Positions 33,502 to 40,121 of a stretch of DNA of 40,121 nucleotides are shown here, piece after piece. How positions within the stretch are numbered: position 1 is the first letter of the stretch; every line of letters begins with the position of its first letter. The notes beneath the pieces were generated by a model. The model worked only from the letters and a program-made list of their open reading frames with translations. It made no database searches and was not told where the DNA came from. Location of the stretch: contig JALONM010000039.1 of assembly GCA_025454925.1 (NCBI GenBank), forward strand, positions 1 through 40,121, written 5' to 3'. The translations under genes and the position numbers were made by a program. Origin of the DNA: Cytophagaceae bacterium. GTDB lineage: Bacteria; Bacteroidota; Bacteroidia; Cytophagales; Cytophagaceae.

Positions 33502-33566
33502 GCAGATTCTGCATGTTTAATTTCTACAGAGAATTAAAGTAGGGGGCCGGGAGCAGAGTCTGCATG
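33502..33566. repeat. Pair of 14-bp near-identical dyads
   Basis: GCAGATTCTGCATG (33502-33515) and GCAGAGTCTGCATG (33553-33566) differ by one base. Each contains a GCAGA-N-TCTGC dyad. They lie between two minus-strand genes, and the second is inside the loop of the next hairpin. Confidence 0.5.
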
Positions 33567-33587
33567 AGAATCTATACCCGGCCTCTA
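33537..33587 (-). terminator. Hairpin after the small lipoprotein gene
   Basis: GGCCGGG (33545-33551) pairs with CCCGGCC (33577-33583), and GTAG with CTAC outside. The 25-base loop contains its own 5-bp hairpin. It lies just beyond the stop at 33596 of the minus-strand lipoprotein gene, but the T run is weak. Confidence 0.45.
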
Positions 33588-33595
33588 CTACCGGT

Positions 33596-33844
33596 TTATT
33601 TTTGCCATTCGCAAACGTCCGCTTTGGCTGCGGCATTCGGATTGTCTACACCGTCTGTTTTGGATTCGTACTTTTTACCCTGACAATTGGCTTTCTGCAA
33701 TTTAGCCCCATAGGTAGTAAGGTCTTCGTATACCGTTACCGTTTCTTTGTTGTCTTCGTCTTTACACACACATTTACCATCTTTTTTACAAGCAGAAAAT
33801 AGTAATGCAGCAGCAATGGTGGCGAAAGCAATCGTCTTTTTCAT
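33596..33844 (-). CDS. Small Cys-rich lipoprotein
   Basis: The protein has 82 residues. The signal MKKTIAFATIAAALLFSAC gives a lipobox with Cys at residue 19. The mature 64 residues are hydrophilic with four more cysteines (KCVCKDED, KANCQGK, DVCEWQK), which could form two disulfides, and an acidic/Thr middle. I know of no defined family; similar tiny lipoproteins are common in Bacteroidota. It lies upstream of the MauE-thioredoxin gene, so that domain could act on its disulfides, but this is a guess from position only. Confidence 0.7.
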   Translation of the reverse strand: MKKTIAFATIAAALLFSACKKDGKCVCKDEDNKETVTVYEDLTTYGAKLQKANCQGKKYESKTDGVDNPNAAAKADVCEWQK

Positions 33845-34115
33845 GATTTATGCAGTTTAAAGTTAATGTTTGAAGGATTGATCAGTAAAAAAATGAAGTG
33901 CAAACTACAAAAGCAAGTTCAATTAATAATACAACTACCCAAAAGAATGAAAAAACTCTAGGTCGAGGGCATTAGTTATTAACTATTTAATAATTAGTAA
34001 ATTATATTAGGTTGATCCTAAATGGAAGAGGCTAGGAGGCCATACGTGCAGAATAAAATGATTGCTGTTGAACCCGGAGTTATAAATCAAAAAAAGCCTT
34101 CCTGCAATTAAATTG
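33845..34115. other. AT-rich intergenic region without a gene
   Basis: Divergent upstream region of the lipoprotein and SPT-like genes. It is AT-rich. I found no TAnnTTTG box for the minus strand and no RNA gene. Confidence 0.5.
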
Positions 34116-34145
34116 TTTGGTTTTGGTTGAATTTTACTACATTTG
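34116..34145 (+). promoter_or_regulatory. Consensus promoter of the SPT-like gene
   Basis: TTTG (34116-34119), an 18-bp spacer and TACATTTG (34138-34145) match the phylum consensus. The start codon lies 82 nt beyond the box, which leaves a leader of about 75 nt. Confidence 0.7.
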
Positions 34146-34227
34146 AAGGTTGTAAGTGGAGCATAACGTGAAGAAAAGGCTTCACACATCAGATTTATAA
34201 TTAATTAACCTATAAACTTTTAATACG

Positions 34228-35401
34228 TTGGATCTTTTTGAAAAACTTCTTTCGAATAGGGGCCCATTAGGGAAACATTCGAGTATGGCGCATGGATATT
34301 TTGCATTCCCCAAGCTGGAAGGAGAAATAGGGCCAAGAATGAAATTCAGAGGAAAAGAGCTTCTCAACTGGAGTTTGAACAACTACATCGGCCTGGCCAA
34401 TCATCCGGAGGTGCGCAAGGCTGATGCCGATGCAGCGCAATCCTATGGTTTAGCGTATCCTATGGGGGCTCGCATGATGTCTGGTAATTCAAACCTGATT
34501 GAGCAATTTGAAAAGCAACTTTCTGAGTTTGTAGGAAAAGAAGATACCATGGTGCTGAACTACGGTTACCAGGGTATTATGTCTGTTATTGATGCGCTTT
34601 GCGATCGTCATGACGTAATTGTGTATGATTCTGAATCGCACGCATGTATTGTTGACGGTGTTCGTTTGCATCAGGGAAAACGTTTTGTATTTCCACACAA
34701 CGATGTAGACAACCTTCGCAAACAATTGGAGCGAGCTACTAAACTGGTAGAAGAAAACAAGCAAGGCTCTATTCTGGTAATCACCGAAGGGGTGTTTGGA
34801 ATGGCTGGCGATATGGGTCGTTTGAAAGACATCGCTGCATTGAAAAAAGATTTCCAATTCCGTTTGCTGATAGATGATGCTCATGGTTTTGGTACCATGG
34901 GACCCACCGGAGCGGGCGCTGCAGAAGCTCAAGGCGTAATGGATCAAGTGGATTTATATTTCTCTACCTTCGCCAAATCGATGGCTTCAGTAGGTGGTTT
35001 TATTTCATCCAACGAGCAAGTAATCGAGTATCTACGTTATAATACTCGTTCTCAGATTTTCGCCAAAACCTTGCCTATGCCGATTGTTATCGGAAATATG
35101 AAGCGTTTGGAATTACTGAGAACTAAGCCTGAACTGCGCGAAAGACTATGGAAAGTAGTAGAAGCGTTGCAATCCGGTTTGAAGGCCAAAGGGTTTGATA
35201 TCGGTAAAACTGAATCTCCGGTGACTCCTGTGTTTTTGAAGGGTGGAGAGTACGAAGCTGCACAATTAACAATGGACCTGAGAGAGAATTACGGGTCATA
35301 CCATGGAAGACGTAGAGATGACTATAAAAGCTTTCACAGAGATAGCTGATAAGTTAAATAAAGGACTATATGCTGGCAAATTGACCAATATTCCTGTTTA
35401 A
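34228..35401 (+). pseudogene. Serine-palmitoyltransferase-like alpha-oxoamine synthase, disrupted near its 3' end
   Basis: This is a PLP enzyme of the alpha-oxoamine synthase family. It matches the Bacteroidota SPT-type proteins that start sphingolipid synthesis from an amino acid and an acyl-CoA. It starts at TTG 34228, the only start in frame at the expected N-terminus (DLFEKLLSNRGPLGKHS). Motifs present are the stacking His H138 (ESHACI), D217-A218-H219 (DDAHGFGTMG) and the PLP Lys K250 (STFAKSM). After LRENY (Y355 at 35290-35292) the frame is lost. One base further on, frame 2 continues GHTMEDVEMTIKAF and ends at 35401. The conserved segment normally in between, about 24-25 residues with the LLRLIPT-type Arg, is missing. 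The frame as read stops at 35349. Confidence 0.85.
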
Positions 35402-35403
35402 AC

Positions 35404-35434
35404 TTTGAAAATAAAAATTTATAATTGTACTTTG
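35404..35434 (+). promoter_or_regulatory. Possible promoter of the Hc1-like gene
   Basis: TTTG at 35404-35407, a 19-bp spacer and GTACTTTG at 35427-35434 resemble TTTG/TAnnTTTG with two mismatches. The ATG is 35 nt downstream. Confidence 0.4.
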
Positions 35435-35469
35435 AAGCACTAAAAACGATAAACCTGAATATTAAAACG

Positions 35470-35652
35470 ATGAAACGTTACGAAGAGCTCAAAAATCTGG
35501 TGGCCAATCTGGAAGCCGATTTTGTAAAGTTTTATGAAAAAGAAAACAGTGCTGCAGGGACCCGTGTACGGAAAGGAATGCAGGAGTTGAAAAACCTTGC
35601 TCAGCAAATCCGGGAAGAAGTGCAGAGTCTAAAGAATGAAAAAGAAGATTAA
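35470..35652 (+). CDS. Histone H1-like protein Hc1 homologue
   Basis: From ATG 35470 (60 residues) the small basic protein reads MKRYEELKNLVANLEADF, then EKENSAAGTRVRKGMQELK, and ends in LKNEKED. This matches the Hc1-like proteins widespread in Bacteroidota (PF07432), about 58-60 residues long. They have a conserved AGTRVRKGMQELK core and are thought to bind DNA. A frame extends upstream to 35425, but that start gives a poor N-terminus. It follows the disrupted SPT-like gene by 68 nt and is closed by a strong terminator. Confidence 0.9.
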   Translation: MKRYEELKNLVANLEADFVKFYEKENSAAGTRVRKGMQELKNLAQQIREEVQSLKNEKED

Positions 35653-35658
35653 ATAAAA

Positions 35659-35681
35659 GAAGCGCCTCTGGCGCTTTTTTT
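35659..35681 (+). terminator. Rho-independent terminator after the Hc1-like gene
   Basis: AGCGCC (35661-35666), loop TCT and GGCGCT (35670-35675) form a GC-rich stem followed by a T run, 8 nt after the stop. Confidence 0.9.
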
Positions 35682-35709
35682 AGCTCCGTAACATTAGCAT
35701 TCCTATTCT

Positions 35710-37065
35710 ATGCACGATCACGAAGATTCTACTCCTCGCAGTCAGTATAATCATTCACCTGTTCATTCATCCCGCAACGACGAGAGTCTGAGAGATTGGT
35801 GGCTCACCTTGAATGATTCCTGGAAACAGGCTTTGTTGAGTGCTGCCGACATACCCTCAAACGATCCAAGTGATTCGGAATTAGATCAAATCGCACGCAT
35901 CGAGAACTTGTACCTCTACGTGGATCAGAATCAAGTAAGCGGTATTACCGATTTAAAGCCGGTGGCTTTGTTGTTGAATTTGAAAACACTCGACGCTACT
36001 TCCACCAAAATTTCGGACATAGAACCGGTGCGTCACCTGAGTCAACTTCAGCAATTTTACTTTAGTGGAACCAATGTGTCGGATTTATCGCCTCTGAAAT
36101 CGCTAACTGCTTTGCAGTATTTGAATTTTGGTAGTACCAAGGTGAAATCACTGGAACCATTAAGGCAACTTTTCGGTTTAAAAAATCTTTTTATGTCGGG
36201 TTGCAAAGCGCGCGACTTGCAAGCGTTGAGTGATTTAAAATCGCTGGAACAACTCGACATCGGAAATATGAAGGTGAGTTCTCTTGATTTCCTGAAGAAC
36301 ATGAGTCGCTTGCATTACCTTAATGCCAGCAATACCAATGTCGAGGATATATCGGGTTTGACGGGTTGTATACGTCTGAAGAATCTTTATTTGAGTTCAA
36401 CTAAAGTATCCGACCTTAGTGCCTTGCAGGCCTGTCTTCAAATGCAAAATCTTGACATTACCTATACTAGAGTAAAAGACGTAAGTCCACTTTCACGTTT
36501 GAAAAATCTTGAACATCTGAATATAGGAAAGACAGATGTAGTAGATCTTTCTCCCTTGAAAGACTTGATGTTTTTGAACAATCTTTATCTATACGATACC
36601 ATGATAGCGGATATTTCGGTTTGTGCCAACATGCCGAAATTAGAAACACTCGATTGTTCCAGATCGGATGTACAGGATTTATCGCCGTTAAAGGAATGTG
36701 TGAACCTGCGCTACCTGTATGCATCCGGGATTGAAATTACCAGCCTGGAGGGAATGGGCCAGTTGTTGAACCTGGATTACCTGTCGGTAAGTCAGACAGA
36801 GGTTTCTGATTTGCGTCCACTAAAGGATTGTGATTTGCTGCGCTCCCTTGATTTGGGTTATACCATGGTGAAAGACCTTAGTCCCTTATCTGAATTGTCG
36901 AATTTGGAATACCTGAACATAGGGTCTACTTCTGTAACGACGTTAAAACCTATTTTCGGATTAAGTAAGCTCAATACCCTTTCGGCTTACTATTGCGCTT
37001 TACCGGCCGAGGAAGTTGAGTCCTTTCGCAGTGCTCATTCCACTTGCTATGTAGATTTCAATTAA
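35710..37065 (+). CDS. Cytosolic leucine-rich-repeat protein
   Basis: The 451-residue protein has no signal peptide or membrane segment. After a polar N-terminus (about 1-60) with WWLTLNDSWKQALL, residues 90-419 form 15 consecutive LRRs of exactly 22 residues. Each has the form x-L-x-x-L-x-(8)-V/I-x-D-L-x-P-L-x-x-L (for example NLEHLNIGKTDVVDLSPLKD). A C-terminal cap (420-451) closes them. A degenerate repeat precedes them at about 63-89. The consensus is of the internalin/SDS22 type. Without a signal it is probably a cytosolic protein-binding scaffold. It lies 28 nt after the terminator of the gene before it, and I found no clear promoter in between. Confidence 0.88.
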   Translation: MHDHEDSTPRSQYNHSPVHSSRNDESLRDWWLTLNDSWKQALLSAADIPSNDPSDSELDQIARIENLYLYVDQNQVSGITDLKPVALLLNLKTLDATSTKISDIEPVRHLSQLQQFYFSGTNVSDLSPLKSLTALQYLNFGSTKVKSLEPLRQLFGLKNLFMSGCKARDLQALSDLKSLEQLDIGNMKVSSLDFLKNMSRLHYLNASNTNVEDISGLTGCIRLKNLYLSSTKVSDLSALQACLQMQNLDITYTRVKDVSPLSRLKNLEHLNIGKTDVVDLSPLKDLMFLNNLYLYDTMIADISVCANMPKLETLDCSRSDVQDLSPLKECVNLRYLYASGIEITSLEGMGQLLNLDYLSVSQTEVSDLRPLKDCDLLRSLDLGYTMVKDLSPLSELSNLEYLNIGSTSVTTLKPIFGLSKLNTLSAYYCALPAEEVESFRSAHSTCYVDFN

Positions 37066-37155
37066 GCACATAACAAAGTCGAAGCTGCGATTTTAGCATG
37101 CCAAAGGGTTCTTTATTCTGTAAGGAATATCAGAAGGAAGAGTAAATGCCGAGCA

Positions 37156-37383
37156 TTAAATATCCCAAATGCTACTTCGTTCTTTTCTAAGATGTTTGTG
37201 AATATTTAGCAAAAACGCCAAAATCAAATAAAGGATGACCGGCGAGCCGAAGGTTAGGCAAGAGGTGTAAATGAAAAAGAGCCGGATACTTGCCGAAGAA
37301 ATACGTAATCTCTCGCCCAGGAAAGTACATACCCCAAAGGCCTGCTTTTCCAGAAAAGTTCGAAAAACGCTGAATAGCTTCAT
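37156..37383 (-). CDS. Small PspC-domain membrane protein
   Basis: The 75-residue protein carries a PspC domain: GVCTFLGERLRISSASIRLFFIY, then one or two membrane helices (TFGSPVILYLILAFLLNI) and a basic tail (HKHLRKERSS). PspC-domain proteins respond to envelope stress in some bacteria, but the short stand-alone Bacteroidota form has no known role. It lies between convergent and divergent plus-strand genes and is a single unit. Confidence 0.85.
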   Translation of the reverse strand: MKLFSVFRTFLEKQAFGVCTFLGERLRISSASIRLFFIYTSCLTFGSPVILYLILAFLLNIHKHLRKERSSIWDI

Positions 37384-37465
37384 ATACCGTTAAAAGCTGA
37401 TTAATACAAATTTATACTTTTTTAAGTAAAATAATACTCTGGATTAAAAAAAAGAAGATTTCCTG

Positions 37466-37496
37466 TTGTTTAAGTTACTTAATAACAATAATTTCG
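37466..37496 (+). promoter_or_regulatory. Probable promoter of the OmpA/TPR lipoprotein gene
   Basis: TTG at 37466-37468, a 20-bp spacer and TAATTTCG at 37489-37496 fit TTG/TAnnTTTG with one mismatch, 36 nt before the ATG. Confidence 0.45.
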
Positions 37497-37532
37497 CCAC
37501 TGAAGTTCTAATAACTAACTTTTACTATCACT

Positions 37533-39305
37533 ATGAGCCTTTTACACAAAAGTTTAATTCCTTCGATGCTCGTGGGTGCGGTGTTACTTTCCTGTAACAA
37601 AGCGTATACCCCTCAGGTTTCTGTGAGTCCTAACCCCCTGGAAGTACACGGAGACAGCGTAGCATTTGATGTTACCGGTACCTTGCCTTTAAAGAAGCTA
37701 AAGAAAAGCCGCGTTTACACGATCTCAGGTGCTTATGAATACGGAGATCAGTCTATAAAGATTCAGGATATCGATTACAAAGGAACTGAATTTCCAAACT
37801 CCAAAACTCAGGCTCCTGTTGTTACCAGACATTTTTCTTTCGCTTACAAACCAGAAATTGGTAATGGCGACTTGAATGCTTTTGGAACAAATTACAATAC
37901 CGCTAAAACTAAAGGGAAAGCAGCTCCTAAAATGTCTATTGCGAAAGGTTTAATTACTACTTCTCGCATGGTGACCAACTACTACCATGTAGTATATGCT
38001 TTCCATGGATATAATGACAAAGAAGAATTGGTAGCTACGAATGTACCTTTCTACTTTGAACAAGGAAAATCAAAACTTAGAAAATCAGAGTCTTCAGGAG
38101 AAAATGGTAAATTCCTGGACGCTTTCATCGCTAAGAAAAACGTAACTCGTACTGTTTCTATCGTAGGTACTCACTCCCCAGAAGGTTCTGAGACTAAAAA
38201 CTCAAACTTGGCAAACGACCGTGCCGCAGTAATTCAGAAGTACTACAAAGAAAGAATGAAGCATTTCAACCAAACAGGTTGGGTGGATTCAATCAAATTC
38301 GTAACCAAAAGTATTATTTTGGATTGGGAACCCCTTAAAGCTGAATTAGAAGCTAACACTGAAATATCTGCCGATGAGAAAGCTTCCGTATTGGCTATTG
38401 TAAACGGACCTGGTTCTTTCGAAAGCAAGCAAGCTCAATTGGCTAAATTGCCTTCTTACAAGAAATTGTTCAGCAAAGTATATCCAAAACTCCGTAACGC
38501 TAAAACTGAAATCCTTACGGTTAAGCCTAAGAAGTCTAGAGCTGAAATTTCTTTGCTTGCCAAAGCTATCACCGAAGGAAAATTGAAAGCTGATACCTTA
38601 ACAGAGGAAGAACTTCTTTACGCGGCTACTCTTACTCCAATCTTAAAAGAGAAAGAAGCAATTTACCAGGCTGCTATCAAGAAAAACGATAGCTGGGTAG
38701 CTCAAAACAACCTAGCTGCTGTTTACCTTGAAATGGCAAAACGCGAAATGGATAAAAACCAAGCTGCTAAATTGGTAGATATGGCTGTAAACGCGCTTAA
38801 TATCTCCGTTAATCGTAAAGATAGCCCAGAAGCCCATTGCAACCTGGCTGCTGCTCAATTAATGAAGAATGTTCGTGTAGATGCTTCTAATGAGGTTAAC
38901 AAATCTCTTGCTATGAATCCTTCAGAAGACATTAAAAAAGGTCTTTATGGAATGCAAGGTGTGGTTAGTATCAAAGAAGGCAAATACGATGTAGCGATCC
39001 AGAATTTAGGGAAATCAAACGATTCTACCCTGGTGCTTTACAACCTGGCATTAGCGAACTTACTGAAGAAAGATTTCAACGCTGCAAAAGCTGGTTTTGC
39101 TTCTGTAATTTCTAAAGATGCATCTTTCGCTCCTGCTTACTATTGTGCTGCTGTAACGGCTGCTCGTCTGCAAGATGAAGGTGGTGTTACTTCTAACTTG
39201 AAAAAAGCTGTAGCAATTCAAAAGAGCTACACAGACAAAGCTCTTTCTGATTTGGAATTTGCTGCTTACTGGAATTCTGAAAACTTCAAGAATGCAGTGA
39301 AGTAA
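37533..39305 (+). CDS. OmpA-like and TPR-containing lipoprotein
   Basis: The 590-residue protein starts with a lipoprotein signal (MSLLHKSLIPSMLVGAVLLSC, Cys 21). A beta-rich region to about residue 170 follows, with PLEVHGDSVAFDVTGTLP. An OmpA-like peptidoglycan-binding part at about 180-240 has VNYY-type strands, VSIVGTHSPEGSE and NSNLANDRAAVIQKYY in place of the NxxLSxRRA motif. The C-terminal third (about 385-590) is helical with TPR-like units (WVAQNNLAAVYLEMAK, EAHCNLAAAQLMKN, LYNLALANLLKKDFNAAKAG). It probably anchors at the outer membrane and holds a protein partner. Codons with GCT, AAA and GTT predominate, which suggests high expression. Confidence 0.8.
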   Translation: MSLLHKSLIPSMLVGAVLLSCNKAYTPQVSVSPNPLEVHGDSVAFDVTGTLPLKKLKKSRVYTISGAYEYGDQSIKIQDIDYKGTEFPNSKTQAPVVTRHFSFAYKPEIGNGDLNAFGTNYNTAKTKGKAAPKMSIAKGLITTSRMVTNYYHVVYAFHGYNDKEELVATNVPFYFEQGKSKLRKSESSGENGKFLDAFIAKKNVTRTVSIVGTHSPEGSETKNSNLANDRAAVIQKYYKERMKHFNQTGWVDSIKFVTKSIILDWEPLKAELEANTEISADEKASVLAIVNGPGSFESKQAQLAKLPSYKKLFSKVYPKLRNAKTEILTVKPKKSRAEISLLAKAITEGKLKADTLTEEELLYAATLTPILKEKEAIYQAAIKKNDSWVAQNNLAAVYLEMAKREMDKNQAAKLVDMAVNALNISVNRKDSPEAHCNLAAAQLMKNVRVDASNEVNKSLAMNPSEDIKKGLYGMQGVVSIKEGKYDVAIQNLGKSNDSTLVLYNLALANLLKKDFNAAKAGFASVISKDASFAPAYYCAAVTAARLQDEGGVTSNLKKAVAIQKSYTDKALSDLEFAAYWNSENFKNAVK

Positions 39306-39326
39306 TTGTATTGAAACATAGAACTT

Positions 39327-39358
39327 AAAAAGTCCCGTGAAAGCGGGACTTTTTTTTT
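39327..39358 (+). terminator. Rho-independent terminator after the OmpA/TPR gene
   Basis: AGTCCCG (39331-39337) pairs with CGGGACT (39344-39350), loop TGAAAG, with A residues before and a long T run after. Stem plus T run lie 22 nt after the stop. Confidence 0.93.
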
Positions 39359-39387
39359 GACTTTGACCGAAGTAAGTGTTCTTTTAT

Positions 39388-39444
39388 CAACCTCCAAGGT
39401 TCAGCATTTTGAATACAATTCAAAATGCTGAACCTTGGAGGTTG
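39388..39444. repeat. Perfect inverted repeat with 27-bp arms and a 3-base loop
   Basis: The left arm is 39388-39414 (starting CAACCTCCAAGGTTCAGC), the loop is ACA (39415-39417) and the right arm is 39418-39444. All 27 pairs match. It lies in the gap between the terminator of the OmpA/TPR gene and the 3' end of the osmC-like gene. The core word CCTTGGAGGTT also occurs at 3570-3580. It resembles a REP-like or MITE-like dyad, or a strong barrier to transcription. Confidence 0.8.
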
Positions 39445-39450
39445 TCAATT

Positions 39451-39909
39451 TTACAAGGCTATAACTTCTACTGGGAAATTAACGGAATTAGCAATAAAGC
39501 ATCGCTGGTGTGCCTTATGATGAATAGAAGGCAGGAGGGAACGCTGATTTTCATCGGTGATTAAGAGGGAAGGATGCAGTTGCACCAAGGTAAATTTGCC
39601 ACCGCCATCTTCAGTTTCGATCATTATTCCGGTGGGTTTATCGGAGTATGCCAATACCTGTATGCCAGCTTCCGCACATAAATGCAAGGTCCATAACATG
39701 TGACAACTGGATAAAGAAGCTAATAGCAATTCTTCGGGATTATACCGTGTTTCATCGCCTCGGAAAGCCTTGTCTGAAGAGCCTTCTATGACAGTCATCT
39801 TTTGAATACCTGATATTTGGTGATCTCTAGAATAGGAGGTATAGGAGGAAGTGCCTTCTCCTTCATTTCCAGTCCACAAAATGCTGAGTTCGTATTGATG
39901 TTGTTTCAT
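39451..39909 (-). CDS. OsmC/Ohr-family peroxiredoxin-like protein
   Basis: The 152-residue protein has the OsmC fold signatures RYNPEELLLASLSSCHMLWTLH (first Cys), then a beta-rich C-terminus with HKAHQRCFIANSV (second Cys). These two Cys are the redox pair that reduces organic hydroperoxides in OsmC/Ohr proteins. An N-terminal stretch with YSRDHQISG precedes them. It is cytosolic. Substrate preference cannot be told. It reads toward the OmpA/TPR gene and is preceded by AT-rich DNA. Confidence 0.9.
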   Translation of the reverse strand: MKQHQYELSILWTGNEGEGTSSYTSYSRDHQISGIQKMTVIEGSSDKAFRGDETRYNPEELLLASLSSCHMLWTLHLCAEAGIQVLAYSDKPTGIMIETEDGGGKFTLVQLHPSLLITDENQRSLLPSIHHKAHQRCFIANSVNFPVEVIAL

Positions 39910-39973
39910 AGCAATGCATATAAAAAATGAAAAGTCAATTAGAGTTTAATCAGTAATATATTACTCTAACAAA

Positions 39974-40000
39974 CAAAAATAGGAACAATATTTTTTACAA
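39974..40000 (-). promoter_or_regulatory. Possible promoter of the OsmC-like gene
   Basis: On the minus strand, TTG (39998-40000) and TATTTTTG (39974-39981) fit TTG/TAnnTTTG, but the spacing is only 16 bp. The ATG is about 64 nt downstream. The rest of 39910-40121 holds no gene. Confidence 0.4.
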
Positions 40001-40121
40001 CGAATGACTAAGATATTACGCAACAGAGTTCCAAGCGTATCGTTCCATCTGATAGAGTAACGACCAACTTAGATTTCCAACTTAAATCTTCAAAATGCAT
40101 TCATTTTTCTGTGATTTCTTT

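Noticed and set aside
34489-34947. 152-codon open frame on the minus strand inside the SPT-like gene
   Set aside because: It lies wholly opposite a well-conserved enzyme coding region and has no start signals or recognisable domains.
1-40121. CRISPR array, tRNA, rRNA or intact insertion sequence
   Set aside because: I saw no regularly spaced short repeats, no cloverleaf-type sequences in the gaps, and no transposase gene.

Overview
The window looks like a chromosomal segment of a member of the Bacteroidota. The evidence is a PorP/SprF outer-membrane protein next to a giant protein with a gliding-motility-type C-terminal domain, a second secreted protein with a type A (Por-secretion) tail, a TonB-dependent receptor paired with a DUF4249 lipoprotein, a bacterial sphingolipid-type alpha-oxoamine synthase, an Hc1-type histone-like protein, and promoters of the TTTG/TAnnTTTG type with little Shine-Dalgarno. 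GC content is moderate, with AT-rich intergenic DNA. I cannot name a genus.

Layout. 1-3211 (+): the 3' end of a giant repeat adhesin (T9SS type B signal) and its PorP/SprF partner. 3212-3802: intergenic, with a terminator and a strikingly folded GC-rich element. 3803-7463 (-): a secreted CUB-like protein with a type A sorting tail, and a CNNM/CBS membrane protein. 7607-19295 (+): a consensus promoter, a possible 45-codon leader gene, and nuoABCDEFGHIJKLM for respiratory complex I. nuoG is short and nuoN is absent from its usual place. 19320-21721: holA, a 2-hydroxyacid dehydrogenase and a small secreted protein. 21911-25870: a translationally coupled outer-membrane set (unknown secreted protein, TonB receptor, DUF4249 lipoprotein). 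26074-29057 (-): rhomboid, dienelactone-hydrolase-like protein and amino-acid permease. 29135-30798 (+): a Lys-rich secreted peptide, a PaaE-type ferredoxin reductase and an unknown small protein. 30824-33844 (-): a MORN-repeat protein, a MauE/DoxX-thioredoxin-like fusion and a small lipoprotein. 34228-37065 (+): a disrupted serine-palmitoyltransferase-like gene, the Hc1 homologue and a leucine-rich-repeat protein. 37156-39909: a PspC protein (-), an OmpA/TPR lipoprotein (+) and an OsmC protein (-).

How the genes work together. The nuo cluster makes the proton-pumping NADH:quinone oxidoreductase. The first 6 kb are cell-surface and T9SS functions. The TonB/DUF4249 set is an uptake system of unknown substrate. 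The most notable observations are two frame-breaking internal deletions (29 nt in the adhesin repeat, about 74 nt in the SPT-like gene), the missing nuoN, the structured element at 3363-3518, a 27-bp-arm perfect palindrome at 39388-39444, and the small ORF coupled to nuoA. I found no CRISPR array, tRNA, rRNA or intact insertion sequence.
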